A stretch of DNA of 64,000 bases from JAEUIE01 sp047602475 (GTDB lineage Bacteria; Planctomycetota; Planctomycetia; Gemmatales; HRBIN36): the NCBI GenBank assembly GCA_047602475.1, contig JASGHE010000002.1:1612001-1676000 (forward strand). Direction: 5' to 3'. Below, piece by piece: positions 1-10,636 of the stretch. Position 1 is the stretch's first letter; every line of letters begins with the position of its first letter. Position numbers and translations under genes: made by a program. The notes beneath the pieces are model-generated. The model made no database searches and was not told where the DNA came from. It saw only the letters and a program-made list of their open reading frames with translations.

Positions 1-1002
1 GTTTCGCCTCGCCAAGCCAGAGGAAGGCCGTGGCCTGGATCGATTCGTTCCAGCGTTCCTTGTGATTCATGCGAGGCTCTGGCAATAGGTCGCCGGCCAG
101 GTGTTCCACGACGAACTGATGATAGGGCACATCATCATTAAGAGCTCTGATGACATAGTTGCGATACCGCCAGGCGTTGGAGAGATCAAAGTCGAACTCG
201 TGGCCCATGGTGTCGGCATAGCGCATCAGGTCGAGCCAATGGCGGGCCCAGCGTTCGCCATATTCGGGGCGGGCCAGGAGTTGATCGACGACTTTTTCAA
301 AAGCTGCCGGGGACTGATCTCTTTCGAAGGCCTCGATCTCGGTGATCGTCGGCGGCAAGCCGATCAGATCGAACGTGACGCGGCGAAGCCAGGTGCGTTT
401 GTCGGCTTCGGCGCGCCGTGGAGATCAAGAACCTTCCATTTCGCCTGGATAAAAGGATCGATAGACGTGATGGGCCATTTGGAATCTGCAATCGTCGGCA
501 CGCTTACGGCACGAATGGGCTGGTGGCTCCAGTATTTCAGTCGTTCCTTGAGATCAAACTTGGCCGGCGAACTGGTGAGAGTGTTGGGGGCTGAGTCATT
601 TGGTAATGCTGCGCCGTCTTCGATCCATCGCTTGACCTGGTCAATCTGTTCCGCTGCCAGCTTGCCTCGGGGCGGCATGCGGAGTTGATCATCCTGATAC
701 GAAACGGCCTTGTAGAGCAGACTCTCCCCAGGATGGCCTGCCTTGATAATGCTTCCCGAATCGCCGCCTTTCTTGATGGCAGCTGATGAATCCATTCGAA
801 GCCCACCCTTTTGCTTTTGCGGGCCGTGGCAACTTATGCATTGCTGGACGAATAAAGGGCGGATATGTTTTTCGAAGTAATTGGCATTCTCATCGACGGC
901 CCGATCAACTTCTAATGATGGAATCAACTGAGACGTTGCCGAGGAATTCAGCAATGCCAACGCGGTTAACAGGATGAACGGAATCAGTATTGTGAAACGC
1001 AT
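1..1002 (-). CDS. PSCyt1/DUF1549 planctomycete cytochrome c-type protein (partial, frameshifted)
   Basis: Start of a large exported planctomycete protein whose 3' end lies beyond the left edge. Residues 1-24 look like a signal peptide. A heme-binding CISCH motif sits at residues 55-59 in a typical PSCyt1 context (FVQQCISCHGPQKQKGGLRM). The frame then stops at 364. Reading two bases over from about position 418 gives ADKRTWLRRVTFDLIGLPPT and stays open to base 1, with WARHWLDLMRYADT, which is classic DUF1549 (PSCyt2). One base appears to be missing near 406-412 in a GC-rich stretch. These proteins are abundant in planctomycetes and their substrate is generally unknown; none can be assigned here. 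The family call is firm. Whether the break is real or a sequence error cannot be decided from the window. Confidence 0.85.
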
Positions 1003-1113
1003 AAATCGGTAATCAGGGAGGAATCGGGGCAGGAACTATCATACTGCTATTCAACGAAGGTGAGCAACAGGAAAGAGAACGATCAGTCTGGCTAAGAGCG
1101 CAACTCACACTCC

Positions 1114-1178
1114 TGTAGCGGAACTCGCCCAGAGTTCCGTCTGAGATCATGCACGGAAGTCTGGCGACTTCCGCTACA
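1114..1178. repeat. Intergenic inverted repeat (REP/MITE-like palindrome)
   Basis: Arms 1114-1140 (TGTAGCGGAACTCGCC...) and 1153-1178 are imperfect reverse complements that begin and end with TGTAGCGGAA / TTCCGCTACA, separated by 12 nt. The element lies between the PSCyt1 gene and the PilZ gene and would fold into one long hairpin. It carries no ORF. I infer a dispersed non-autonomous palindromic element. Confidence 0.7.
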
Positions 1179-1195
1179 CTGAAATGAGAACGGTA

Positions 1196-1717
1196 CTAGA
1201 ACTTCAAACCAATATCATACATGCCGGTAGAAAGTGGTTCGCAGCGCTGCACTTTGGCGGGAAGGACAATCGACCCGAATTCATGGGTGTGAATCTGGAC
1301 AATGCAATCGCCGGAGGCAAATTCGGCGGGGGCAAAGACCCGGATGCCGGTGGTGCTGATGTCGCGGGAACTACAGATCATCGGCTCGCCGATGTTGTTC
1401 ACGTAGATGGGATAGAGATAGACTTTCGATTCAAACCGATATCTTTCGGCGATTCTCGTTTCATTCTTGGCAAGCAGGTAGGTCCGTAAGCTGCAAAGCA
1501 GAGCCGGGACCACAATTTCCAGACGATCGCGTTCGTTTTCAGGCTTGGCGTCGGTATAGCAGATGCGAATCTCGACTTCAGTCTGTTTAACATTCGATTC
1601 CTTGGGGGGATACAGTCGAATGCGAATTTCGATGAACTCTGATTTCCGGCCAAGCATCTTCTGCCAGAATCTTCTGTCGCATACGAATGTGGTAGACGTA
1701 CTCATGCGTTTCGTCAT
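1196..1717 (-). CDS. PilZ domain protein (possibly the C-terminal part of a larger frameshifted gene)
   Basis: The second half (about residues 100-173) has the PilZ layout: an arginine-containing lead-in (RIAERYRFESKV), the D-x-S-x-x-G signature as DISTTG, then alternating beta strands ending in GLKF. PilZ domains usually bind cyclic di-GMP. The first arginine is present but the second of the usual RxxxR is unclear, so binding is not certain. The N-terminal half (EIRIRLYPPKES...) is not recognised. The ORF overlaps the preceding minus-strand ORF at 1587-1907 in another frame, and the upstream pseudokinase ends just before that. The three pieces may be one gene broken by indels, or a set of tightly packed genes. 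Start not certain. Confidence 0.6.
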   Translation of the reverse strand: MTKRMSTSTTFVCDRRFWQKMLGRKSEFIEIRIRLYPPKESNVKQTEVEIRICYTDAKPENERDRLEIVVPALLCSLRTYLLAKNETRIAERYRFESKVYLYPIYVNNIGEPMICSSRDISTTGIRVFAPAEFASGDCIVQIHTHEFGSIVLPAKVQRCEPLSTGMYDIGLKF

Positions 1718-1907
1718 TCACTGAAGCCAGTTGGGCATTCCATTCGTGAGCGAACCCTTCCAGTTTGTTGATAGCAAGTCCGCCCGGCAACCAAGCTGCG
1801 CAGCGGTGGAGCACTACGCCATGATCATCCACCATGAAACGAATGGCCTGATCCTGGTTGTAGACCGTTCTCATGGCGACGACCTGAATCAGTCGCGACA
1901 GAATCAT
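1587..1907 (-). CDS. Unrecognised ORF bridging the pseudokinase and the PilZ domain
   Basis: A 106-codon frame from ATG at 1907; the same frame is open upstream to about 1991 without an obvious start. The first 70 residues look protein-like (MILSRLIQVVAMRTVYNQ...), with a fold-like mix of hydrophobic and charged residues. The last 30 residues (HRNSHSTVSPQGIEC) look like out-of-frame sequence overlapping the PilZ ORF. I infer that the real protein continues into the PilZ frame after a break between about 1600 and 1715, and may itself continue from the kinase-like ORF. No family recognised. Confidence 0.4.
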   Translation of the reverse strand: MILSRLIQVVAMRTVYNQDQAIRFMVDDHGVVLHRCAAWLPGGLAINKLEGFAHEWNAQLASVNDETHEYVYHIRMRQKILAEDAWPEIRVHRNSHSTVSPQGIEC

Positions 1908-1965
1908 GTCAATTTCATCATGAGGGATGACAGGTATCGTTTCGCCCGTCAGTAGTAGAGATGAA

Positions 1966-2860
1966 TCAGCGGTGATGGGATCGAGCAGCTTTCATCCGAT
2001 AGCCGCTGGAGTTAGCCAGCGACTGGATTAGATGTTCCAGGAAGCTGGTGCAATTGGCATAACGGCGACTGGGCTCGAATTCCAATGCCCGATGAAGTAC
2101 TTCATGCTCATGGGCCGGCAGGAGCTTGAGATCGATTTCCATGGCACGGCGTTGCTCACGCCACTGCTTGAGCGTATTGCCGTGAAACGGCAACTGCCCA
2201 GTCAGCATCTCGGCATAGATCAGGGCCAGACTGTACTGATCGGAATTGGCGTGATAAGCGCCATCATAAAGCTCGGGAGCCGCGTACTTCAAACCGACCT
2301 GATCGAGTTGCTGCCCGGCAGGCATCCAGGCCAGTTGAGACAAGCTGTAATCGGCTACCCGAAGCCTGCCCCCAAAGTAATAAAGTGACGCGGGATTGAG
2401 ATAGAGATGATGCAGATTAGCATGGCGGGAAAGATACTCGAGCGATTCCGTAATGATGGCCAGGTACTGCAATAATTCCTTGCGTTCGATTCCCTGTTTG
2501 CCCTGAGCCTGCAACATCTTCCATCGATCAAAGAGGGTAGTTTCGGGCATGGGGCCGATAATGAGAATGCGACCCGAATCGAAATGGATATCTTCAATGG
2601 GCGACAAGCGAGGATGTTTCAGGAACTTGAGATAAGCGATACGTTCCAGCTCGGCATCGGTCAGCGTGCGTTTCTTGGAAAGGCCCTTGAGAATCTTGAC
2701 TTGGCGCAGCCTGCCATCTTCGGTGCGGGCTTTCCGAGATCTCCATGAGAGGGGTGTAACTTTCCCGGGTCAGATATTGCAATCCCGCATCTGACGAAGG
2801 TGCTTTTTCGCCACTGGGCGAATCGTGCAAAGGATCGAGCACATTCTCGCCTTGGGTCAC
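1966..2860 (-). CDS. Degenerate serine/threonine kinase-like protein (predicted pseudokinase), frameshifted
   Basis: Start is a GTG at 2860. The N-terminal frame gives YLTRESYTPLMEI and then runs out of register. Removing one base near 2736 (ATCTCGGAAA to ATCTGGAAA) joins it to WKARTEDGRLRQVKIL and to the main kinase-like frame. Kept features: the lobe lysine (RQVKIL), the APE motif (KYAAPEL) and the C-lobe SDQYSLALIYAEMLTGQLPF. Lost features: the HRDxKPxN loop reads HLYLNPAS, so the catalytic Asp, Lys and Asn are all replaced; DFG reads DYS; no glycine-rich loop is visible. I infer a catalytically inactive scaffold or sensor. Genes downstream on the same strand encode an unknown segment and a PilZ domain. 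Confidence is high for the kinase fold, moderate for inactivity. Confidence 0.7.
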
Positions 2861-3039
2861 GTTTCGATCTCAAACTTACAGCATCTCCCCCAGTCTAACT
2901 CAAGGGGGCATAGCATAGCCAGTATAGTTTAGGTCAGACTTATTCATTAAACAAATGAAGGCCCAAGTTTTATTCAGCTATTGGCATATAGGTGCTGGGG
3001 GAAAGGCTGCAACTGAGCAGGTCTATGGTTTGTATCGCC

Positions 3040-4266
3040 TTACGAATAGCCCAAATTGGTGGCATGAGTGCTGATGACGATAGGAATGGCCAAACCGCGC
3101 TGGGTGGCCATCTGTTCGTGTTGAACGATAGAAGCAACGCTTATTCTCTCTTTTCCGAGAATTCCGGCAACTTGAGCGAGGTTACCTGCCTGCTCTTCAA
3201 CATTGACCCGTAGATAGAACCTGCTTTGGATCTCGGAAGGGGAGCGTAGGCCGATGCCTCGATCAGGCGACCAAAGTTTCATGCTTTGGAAAGCAATCGA
3301 GGCATGTCCCAGAGCGAGGTCAATCAGGTCTGAAACGACTGCGCTGGCTGTCGGCATCTGACCAGCCCCAGGGCCGCAGAGAAGCATATCGGTAACCATG
3401 TCCCCCACGATTTCGATGGCGTTATAGGGACCGGGCATCTGGGCCAGCGGATCGAACCGGTTGACCAAGGTAGGCTCAACGTGCAAGGCCACCCGATGTT
3501 CACTCATCCATGCTTCCGCAATGAGCTTGATGGCATAGCCCATGATCCGGGCGAAATGAATATCGACCGCTTCCACCGTTTGAATGCCCCGGCGTTCAAT
3601 GGAATCGCCATTGATGCTGATGCCAAAGCAGATGCGGGATAAGAGGGCCAGCTTTTGCGCCGAGTCGGTGCCGTTGACATCAAGCGTCGGATCAGCTTCA
3701 GCGAAGCCCAGGCGTTGAGCTTCAAGAAGGGCCTGTTCATACGACCACCCCTTTTCCGACATGGCAGTCAGAATGTAGTTGGTGGTGCCGTTGAGAATGG
3801 CTTTAATCGCTGTCACCTGGTTGGCAGCCAGGCCCTGACTGAGGGCATGCACGATAGGGATGCCGCCGCCGATACTGGCTTCAAAGCCTAACGTGCAACC
3901 TTGTTGATGAGCAGCGCTGAAGAGTTCATCGCCATGCGATGCCAGGACGGCCTTGTTTGCTGTGATAACATGTTTCTTCGCTTGGAAGCTGCGGAGGATA
4001 TGGGTACGGGCCGGTTCCAGCCCACCCATCAGTTCAACGACGACATCGACCTGAGGATCATGGAAAACGTCCTCCACCTCAGTCGAGATCAGGTTGTCAG
4101 GCACTGTCACCAGACGTTCTTTGTCGGCGTCACGCACAACCACCCTGCGCAGTTCCAGGGCACGCCCGGCCCGCTGCCGCATGCGTTCCCGTTGCTCGGT
4201 CAATAATCGAACCACGCCACTGCCGACCACGCCGCAGCCCAATAGCGCTACACCAAGAGACTTCAT
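3040..4266 (-). CDS. hom: Homoserine dehydrogenase
   Basis: Reduces aspartate semialdehyde to homoserine with NAD(P)H, the branch point to threonine, methionine and isoleucine. Length is 408 aa from ATG at 4266. An upstream TTG at 4284 is in frame, but the protein conventionally begins MKSLGVALLG. The N-terminal Rossmann loop GCGVVG is at about residues 10-15, followed by GGLEPAR and HVITANKAVLA of the substrate and cofactor region. The C-terminal 80 residues (YLRVNVEEQAGNLAQVAGIL...) form an ACT domain, the usual site of threonine feedback. It is the last gene of the minus-strand run, 18 nt after an ABC permease, so it may be co-transcribed with that exporter although the functions look unrelated. 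Confidence 0.95.
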   Translation of the reverse strand: MKSLGVALLGCGVVGSGVVRLLTEQRERMRQRAGRALELRRVVVRDADKERLVTVPDNLISTEVEDVFHDPQVDVVVELMGGLEPARTHILRSFQAKKHVITANKAVLASHGDELFSAAHQQGCTLGFEASIGGGIPIVHALSQGLAANQVTAIKAILNGTTNYILTAMSEKGWSYEQALLEAQRLGFAEADPTLDVNGTDSAQKLALLSRICFGISINGDSIERRGIQTVEAVDIHFARIMGYAIKLIAEAWMSEHRVALHVEPTLVNRFDPLAQMPGPYNAIEIVGDMVTDMLLCGPGAGQMPTASAVVSDLIDLALGHASIAFQSMKLWSPDRGIGLRSPSEIQSRFYLRVNVEEQAGNLAQVAGILGKERISVASIVQHEQMATQRGLAIPIVISTHATNLGYS

Positions 4267-4284
4267 CGTGTGCGGTATCCTCAA

Positions 4285-5513
4285 CTAACGAACAGCATCA
4301 AGCGGTTTGATACGCATGGCTGAGACTGCCGGAACAATACCGCCGAGCAATCCCATCATCACAGTAAAGATACAAGCCACCTTGATAACTTCATGATCGA
4401 CGACCATTTTGAAGACGACGGTCTTACCGGCGCCGCCCTGCCCGGAACTGAGCTGGCCTTTCTGTTCGATGCCGTTGACTCCCAGACCAATCAAGATACC
4501 CATGATTCCGCCAAAAGCGGCGATCAGCAGCGACTCCATCAGAAACGAGAGCAGAATCTGTAGCTTGGAGTAGCCAATGATGCGCAAGACACCGATGTCC
4601 TTGACACGCTGCGCCACGGCGGCAAACATCGTGTTCATCAAACCAAAACAACCGCCGACGGACATGATGATGGCGATGACAATGGCAGAGACTTGGAAGG
4701 TCTTCGTGTTTTCGGTGAGTTTCTGGTAATAGTCCTTTTCGGGCATGGCGTTGACTTTGATATCAGGTATGTCGCGATAGTATTCGCAGGCTTTGGCAGC
4801 GACTTCGTAGCTGGGTAATCGAATGACGATGGTGGTATACAGGCTCTGCTTGCGTTCTTCGTTGTCTTTGCCGAAGTACTTGCCGACATCTTCACGCTTG
4901 GCCCAGATTTCGGAATCAAAGGGCGACCCGGCGGAATCGATGATGCCGACGAGTTCCCAAAGAGGAGGCAAGCCGGGCCGGGCACGGAAGGTATCGCCGA
5001 TTTTCAGACCCAGAACTCTTGCAATGCCATCGCCCATCACGCATTGGGACCCGCTGCGATCAAACCACTGACCACCAGGCTTGAGTTTCATGCATGCACC
5101 TTGCCTGCCGTGATCGGATCTTCCATGCCGCGTATCTGGATGAACCGGTAGCTGGGCCTTCCCCCCGGCACTTCTGGGGGCAACTCCTGAGTGGCGATGC
5201 CATACACTTCCATGCTCACCCAAACGGAGCCATCGGGATCGCGGGCAACCAAATCATCTCCACTCCAGAGGGAGTAGAGGGTCTTGTGCACGTCATCGAT
5301 GCTGATTTCGCTGAAGAGCTCGTCGTTGGCGCCATCCTTGAGGATGATCACGTTGCCGGGATGGCCGGAGTTCTCAGCCAGCGAAGCTAATCCCCGAACG
5401 AAGGCGAGCATGACGACGAGCAAGGCGACGACCAGAGTAAAGCCTACCGCAGTTAGTAGTGTCGTCCGCCAGCGGATGAGCAGGTTCCGATAGTTGTAGC
5501 GCAGCGGTATCAT
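4285..5513 (-). CDS. FtsX/MacB-type ABC transporter permease 3 (frameshifted)
   Basis: Inner-membrane permease with one N-terminal helix (LLTAVGFTLVVALLVVML), a long periplasmic domain and three C-terminal helices. The 5' part (5513 to about 5088) ends ...DPITAGKVHA. The second frame picks up MKLKPGGQWFDRSG and runs to 4285, including the FtsX-type core VSAIVIAIIMSVGGCFGLMN and VKDIGVLRIIGYSKLQI. A single missing base around 5088-5110 explains the break. ATG 5513 overlaps the stop of the upstream permease by one base (TGATG), which suggests translational coupling. Its sequence differs from permeases 1 and 2, so the transporter may be a heteromer or two permease sets sharing one ATPase. Confidence 0.85.
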
Positions 5514-6751
5514 CAAGCTACCCTTGAGAAGACATCTACGACTTTGATTGATCTTGCAGAGATTGCGGGCCCGATGCTACCAATAAAGGCTGTGGTAGCG
5601 CCGGCAAGGAATCCCCATGCCACGGCGGCATCGGGAACATTGAAGCCGCCGAAGAACAGAATCTGCAATTTCACGTTGTTCATTAAGGCCCAGACAACGG
5701 TGGCACTGAGGCCGCCAGCCAGGGTGCCAAGCAGAATGCCTTCGCCCAGAATCAGGAACATGATCTGGTTCGGGCCGAAGCCCAGGACCTTGAGAACCGC
5801 GATTTCCATGCGTCGTTCACGCACCGTAATGCTGATGGCATTGGCGACAATCACCGTCATGACGGCAAAGATGGCCGGTACCAGCAGCCATTTGACGCCC
5901 CAGAGAATATCTTTGAAAGGCTCCAGGAATCTCCCGATGGCTGCTGAGAGTGTCTCGCACTTCACATCGGGCAGATAGGATTCGATCGTTCCCGCCGACT
6001 GAATGGCTGAAGACTGGGTGTCAGTCATGATCCATCCCAGGTTGACCTTGCCGTCCAGATCACAATTGATGGCTTTGAGCACCCGGTTGAGATACTCGTA
6101 GTCCATGAAGCCGCCCTGAGCCCAACGGCTGCCGCCCGGCAATTCTCCGACGATCTCGAGCTGGAACTCTGCCTGCTTGCCATCACTGCCTTTGTGCAGC
6201 ACGGAAGTGGCAGTGAAGACGTCGCCCACTTTCTTGCCCAGTTTCTTCAGGCGTTCCGGTCCAAGGAGAATGCCGATGTTATCGACTCCGGAGACCGGTG
6301 GGTGTTTCATGAGATTGGCCAGCTTGCCGTCGTCATCGAAGCCCTTCATGCCGTCCGTCATGGTGTTGATTTTGTCAGGCCAGCAGGCGATGACGAAAAA
6401 GAACTTGTCCTTGTCCTGCATGGTGGGATCGAGCGTGAATCCGCAGAAGTGCCAGAGATTGGTATTTTCGCCGTGAAAGCCGTCAATGCTGGAGAGGTTG
6501 GAGTTGATCGTGCTGCCGGTGTTGCCGATGTCTTCCATGTACTTGCGGTCGAATCTGCTGGGAATGCGATACCGTTCGGTGATGACCGCCAGCACATCTT
6601 TGGATTGATCCGCCATCTGGGTATCGAGAAAAGCGATGACTGTCATGATGAGAGTGAAGATGGCAATCAGCAGAAAGATAGCGACGGCAGTGAGGATGGA
6701 CCTGACCTTGTTCCGCATCATGTTTTTGAAGATCAGCTTCAGCAGCTTCAT
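5513..6751 (-). CDS. FtsX/MacB-type ABC transporter permease 2
   Basis: Intact 412-aa permease starting at ATG 6751. An N-terminal helix (SILTAVAIFLLIAIFTLIM) is followed by a roughly 240-residue extracytoplasmic domain and three C-terminal helices. The coupling segment ISITVRERRMEIAVLKVLGF is typical of FtsX-domain permeases. It is clearly paralogous to the permease encoded immediately upstream; both end in VVDVFSRVA. The family uses ATP hydrolysis by a cytoplasmic LolD/MacB-like subunit for mechanical work on the periplasmic side (lipoprotein release, peptide or drug export). The substrate cannot be read from sequence. The gene follows permease 1 by 9 nt and overlaps the start of permease 3. 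Confidence 0.9.
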   Translation of the reverse strand: MKLLKLIFKNMMRNKVRSILTAVAIFLLIAIFTLIMTVIAFLDTQMADQSKDVLAVITERYRIPSRFDRKYMEDIGNTGSTINSNLSSIDGFHGENTNLWHFCGFTLDPTMQDKDKFFFVIACWPDKINTMTDGMKGFDDDGKLANLMKHPPVSGVDNIGILLGPERLKKLGKKVGDVFTATSVLHKGSDGKQAEFQLEIVGELPGGSRWAQGGFMDYEYLNRVLKAINCDLDGKVNLGWIMTDTQSSAIQSAGTIESYLPDVKCETLSAAIGRFLEPFKDILWGVKWLLVPAIFAVMTVIVANAISITVRERRMEIAVLKVLGFGPNQIMFLILGEGILLGTLAGGLSATVVWALMNNVKLQILFFGGFNVPDAAVAWGFLAGATTAFIGSIGPAISARSIKVVDVFSRVA

Positions 6752-6760
6752 CGGAAACCT

Positions 6761-8003
6761 CTAAGCAACCCTGGAGAACACGTCAACAACCTTCACCGTT
6801 CGGGCACTGAAAACGGGCATCACACATCCTACCAAGGCTACGATAAGGCCGGAGACCGGCCCCCACCAGAGCGACTTCCTGAGGAACGAAGAACAAAGGG
6901 AAGAATCCGATTGGGATGTTGATCCCTTCCATCCAGAGGTTAATGATGGCATACATCGACCAGGAACCCACTGTTCCGGCGAGTACACCCAACAGGAGTC
7001 CTTCGCCCAGAACCAGGATCAGGATTTGGTTGCCGCTGAAACCGAGAACTTTCAGCACGGCCAGTTCTTTGCGTCGCTCCCGGACAGTGATACTGATGGC
7101 GTTGGCCACGATGAGCGTCATCACGAAGTAGATGGCCGGGACGAGAATGTACTTGATGCCGAACAAGAGGTCTTTGTAGGACTCAAGAAATCGTCCCATC
7201 GCTGAAGCCAGTGTCTCGCATTTCACCTGGGGAAGATAGGTGGAAATGGTGTGGGCCACCTGAGTAGCAGCCTCCTGAGACTGCACCATGAGCCAGCCCA
7301 GGTCGACTTTACCGGCCTGTGGATGCTTGATGGACTGCAGCTTGCGGCGTAGATATTCAACATCCATGAAACAGAATGACGTCCAGCGGCTGGTGGCCGG
7401 GAGAACTCCCACCACCTCGAATTCGTAGGCCTGCTGAACGGTAGGGTCGGGATCGAGAACGTAGGCGGTGAAGATGTCGCCGACTTTTTTATTGAGTTTC
7501 TTGAGTCTCTCCGGGCCCATGATGATGCCGATGTTCTCATGGCCGCTGACGGGTGGATGCTTCATCCATTCGACGATCTGCCGGGCATTGCCGAAATCTT
7601 CCAGGCCATCGGTCATGCGGAGCATATTGTCGGGCTGGGTGGCGACGGAAATCAGGAAGGTGTCTTTTTCGATCTTCTGCTTATCGAGCGTGAAGGCCAC
7701 GAAGTTCCAGGTGGCAAAGACGTCGGGATCGAACCCTTTGATATTCCGGAGCATCGTGTTCAGTTGCGTATCAGCACGGATGATGTCTTCCATGTAACGG
7801 AGGCTGAAATTGTCCTGATCTGACCGCTCGGTGATGATGAGCTTGATGTCCTTCTCTTTCTCTGCCATCGAATCTTCGAGAAACCGCAACACGGTGCCAA
7901 CGAGTGTGAGAATAGCTACCAGAAAAAAGATCGACAGCGACGTGAGAATACTGCGCATTCGATTGCGATAAAGATTCTTCAGGATGAGTTTGAATAACAT
8001 CAT
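6761..8003 (-). CDS. FtsX/MacB-type ABC transporter permease 1 (frameshifted near the 3' end)
   Basis: Starts MMLFKLILKNLYRNRMRSILTSL at 8003 and follows the same plan as permease 2. After PQEVALVG the frame goes wrong. A run of five C (five G in the coding strand) at 6860-6864 carries one base too many. Correcting it gives PVSGLIVALVGCVMPVFSARTVKVVDVFSRVA and a stop at 6761, matching the C-terminus of permease 2. The break is therefore almost certainly a homopolymer indel rather than a real truncation. The ATPase gene ends 10 nt upstream. Confidence 0.88.
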
Positions 8004-8013
8004 CGCTTGCTGC

Positions 8014-8732
<719 letters not shown>

Positions 8733-8736
<4 letters not shown>

Positions 8737-9392
8737 GAATCAGAGGTCTCAGGATAATAGTGCTTCTTCAATACCTCAAAGATGCTCGGTCGATGATCGG
8801 TCCAGAGCCAGCGTACATCGAAACTCAGCCCGCTCAGAACCTGACTGTTCCATTGAAGCTTGACAGGCTTGGCCTCAACAAAACGACTGCCTTTTCTAAC
8901 AAGGAAGGTCGCATTCTTCTCTTCAGGATCGATGATCCAGTATTCAAGAACGCCAGATGATTCGTAGAGCTCCCGTTTTTGTTTATAATCACGATAAGCG
9001 CTTTCTGGACTGACAATTTCGACAGCCAGATCAGGCGGCCCTTCGACGTAGCCCCGCTTGACTCGGCTCAGGTTTTTGGTGCTGACAAACGCGATATCTG
9101 GTTCGGGGCCGTTCTTTTTGTTAAGTCTGAAAGCCACTCTAGAAGTGTAGAGTTTACCCAGACTGTAGATTTTGATGAATTCGTAGAGTAAGGCTTGCAG
9201 CCAGGATTGTAGATCGCTGTTATCGGTGTTGTCCGGTGAAGCCAAGTGAATAACCCCATGAAGGAGGTCAGCTTTTTGTCCATCATGTATCGTGGCACAG
9301 AACTCTGTGAAGGAAATATCGCCCTTACGTTCCCAAGGAGGGGAATGAGATTTCTGGCCTGAGCTTCTCCTGAGCTTTGATGTAGTGATCAT
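8733..9392 (-). CDS. Uma2 family (DUF820) endonuclease-like protein
   Basis: A 219-aa protein with the Uma2 restriction-endonuclease-like core: PDIAFV near residue 99, PDLAVEIVSPES near 121-130 (the D and E of the PD-(D/E)XK site), a lysine-rich helix (DYKQKRELYESSG) and VLEYWIIDP. The family is very abundant in planctomycetes and cyanobacteria and its cellular role is not settled. Here it is wedged between the adaptor gene (2-nt gap) and the ATPase gene (4-bp overlap), so it is part of the operon rather than a loose insertion. The active-site residues look intact. Function within the export operon is unknown. Confidence 0.85.
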
Positions 9393-9394
9393 GG

Positions 9395-10636
9395 CTAGTT
9401 CTTCGGGGGTATCGGAGGAGTCGCAACTGGAGCAGTCGACGTGGCCACAGGTGTTGTTTTATCAGGGACAGACGGATCCTTCAGAAACTGCACTCGCGCC
9501 CGCATCTCGGGGCGTAGGTCACGCTCGGTCTCAGGCACGTCGATCTTCACTCGAACAGTGACGCTCGCTTTGCTTCGACTGGCGACGGGCATGATTCGGG
9601 CCACTTGTCCTTCATACTTCTTGTCCTTAAATGCCTCTGTAGTGATGAGGCATTTCTGACCTTTCCTGACCTGGCGGATATCACGTTCGCTGATATCGAC
9701 TTCAACTTCAAGGTTGCGAAGATCAGCCATGTCGCAGAGGTTGGCGGAGAGGCCGTTCGAGAATGCTTCGGGGCGTACGGTGTTGCCGAGTTCGGTTTTC
9801 TTCTCGAGGATGATGCCGTCAATGGGGGCGGTCACCTGGCAGTTGTCCAGTCGCCACTTCGACTTGGCCATTTCGGTGCAGGCCTGCTCATATTCAGCCT
9901 TGGCTGCATCCTTGCGTTCGTCTCGCACGCCCTTTTTCATCATAGCGTTCATAGCCTGCTGTTGAGCGAGCTTTTGAATACCGATCAAGACCCGGCTTTG
10001 TGCCTTGTCTAGTTCATCTCTAGTGACGGCATTGCCTGACGCCTGTAATTTGCTCAGTTCATCTTTGGCTTGCTTCAGAGATTCGTTTGCTTCTTTCTCA
10101 GCGGCTTCCGCTTGAGTCAACTCTTCTTCACGACTTCCCTTTTTGGTTTCGGTCCATTTGGCTTCCGCGAGTTTCGCTACAGCCTCAGCTCGCCTGAAGT
10201 CAAAATCATATTCTTCCGTTTCGAGCTTGGCTAAGATGCTGCCTTTCTTGACAAACTGGCCTTCTTCAATGAACAGCTCTTTGACCTGTCCTCCCACCTT
10301 GGGGCTGACCTGCACCTTCTGAAAGGGCACGATGTAGCCGCCGGCTTCTAGAGCTACGTTACTGGGGGTCTTCTCTTTTTCCGGTTCTGTTTTGGTTGGG
10401 ACGGGAGCACTACTGCCGGCTGGAGTAGTGGAAGTGCTCATCATCTCTTTGAATTTGTTGCCATAGTTCATCCACATCCAGGCGCCGCCTCCGACGAAGA
10501 TGCAGAGGATGACGAGCCAGAAGAATTTGCTGCTCCGCCGCGGAGGGACGCGAACCTGTTTGCCCAAACGCAATGATTGCACCCGTTCCTGCAACGAGGC
10601 TGTCGAGGTGGGTGCGGTTCCCGCTGTCTCATTCAT
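9395..10636 (-). CDS. HlyD/MacA-type periplasmic adaptor subunit
   Basis: A 413-aa membrane fusion protein. One N-terminal helix (FFWLVILCIFVGGGAWMWM, about residues 38-56) anchors it. A biotinyl-lipoyl half motif (AGGYIVPFQKVQVSPKVGGQ) follows, then a long alpha-helical hairpin rich in A, E, K and Q (about residues 150-260), and the returning lipoyl half (CQVTAPIDGIILEK) and beta barrel. It would link the inner-membrane permeases to an outer-membrane exit channel; no TolC-like gene is present here. It is the first gene of the minus-strand export operon. The 5' intergenic space of about 270 bp to rimO is the likely promoter region for both divergent units. Confidence 0.92.
   Translation of the reverse strand: MNETAGTAPTSTASLQERVQSLRLGKQVRVPPRRSSKFFWLVILCIFVGGGAWMWMNYGNKFKEMMSTSTTPAGSSAPVPTKTEPEKEKTPSNVALEAGGYIVPFQKVQVSPKVGGQVKELFIEEGQFVKKGSILAKLETEEYDFDFRRAEAVAKLAEAKWTETKKGSREEELTQAEAAEKEANESLKQAKDELSKLQASGNAVTRDELDKAQSRVLIGIQKLAQQQAMNAMMKKGVRDERKDAAKAEYEQACTEMAKSKWRLDNCQVTAPIDGIILEKKTELGNTVRPEAFSNGLSANLCDMADLRNLEVEVDISERDIRQVRKGQKCLITTEAFKDKKYEGQVARIMPVASRSKASVTVRVKIDVPETERDLRPEMRARVQFLKDPSVPDKTTPVATSTAPVATPPIPPKN

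Noticed and set aside
4285..5513. Two separate permease genes
   Set aside because: The two ORFs are the N- and C-terminal parts of one FtsX-type permease; neither is complete alone.
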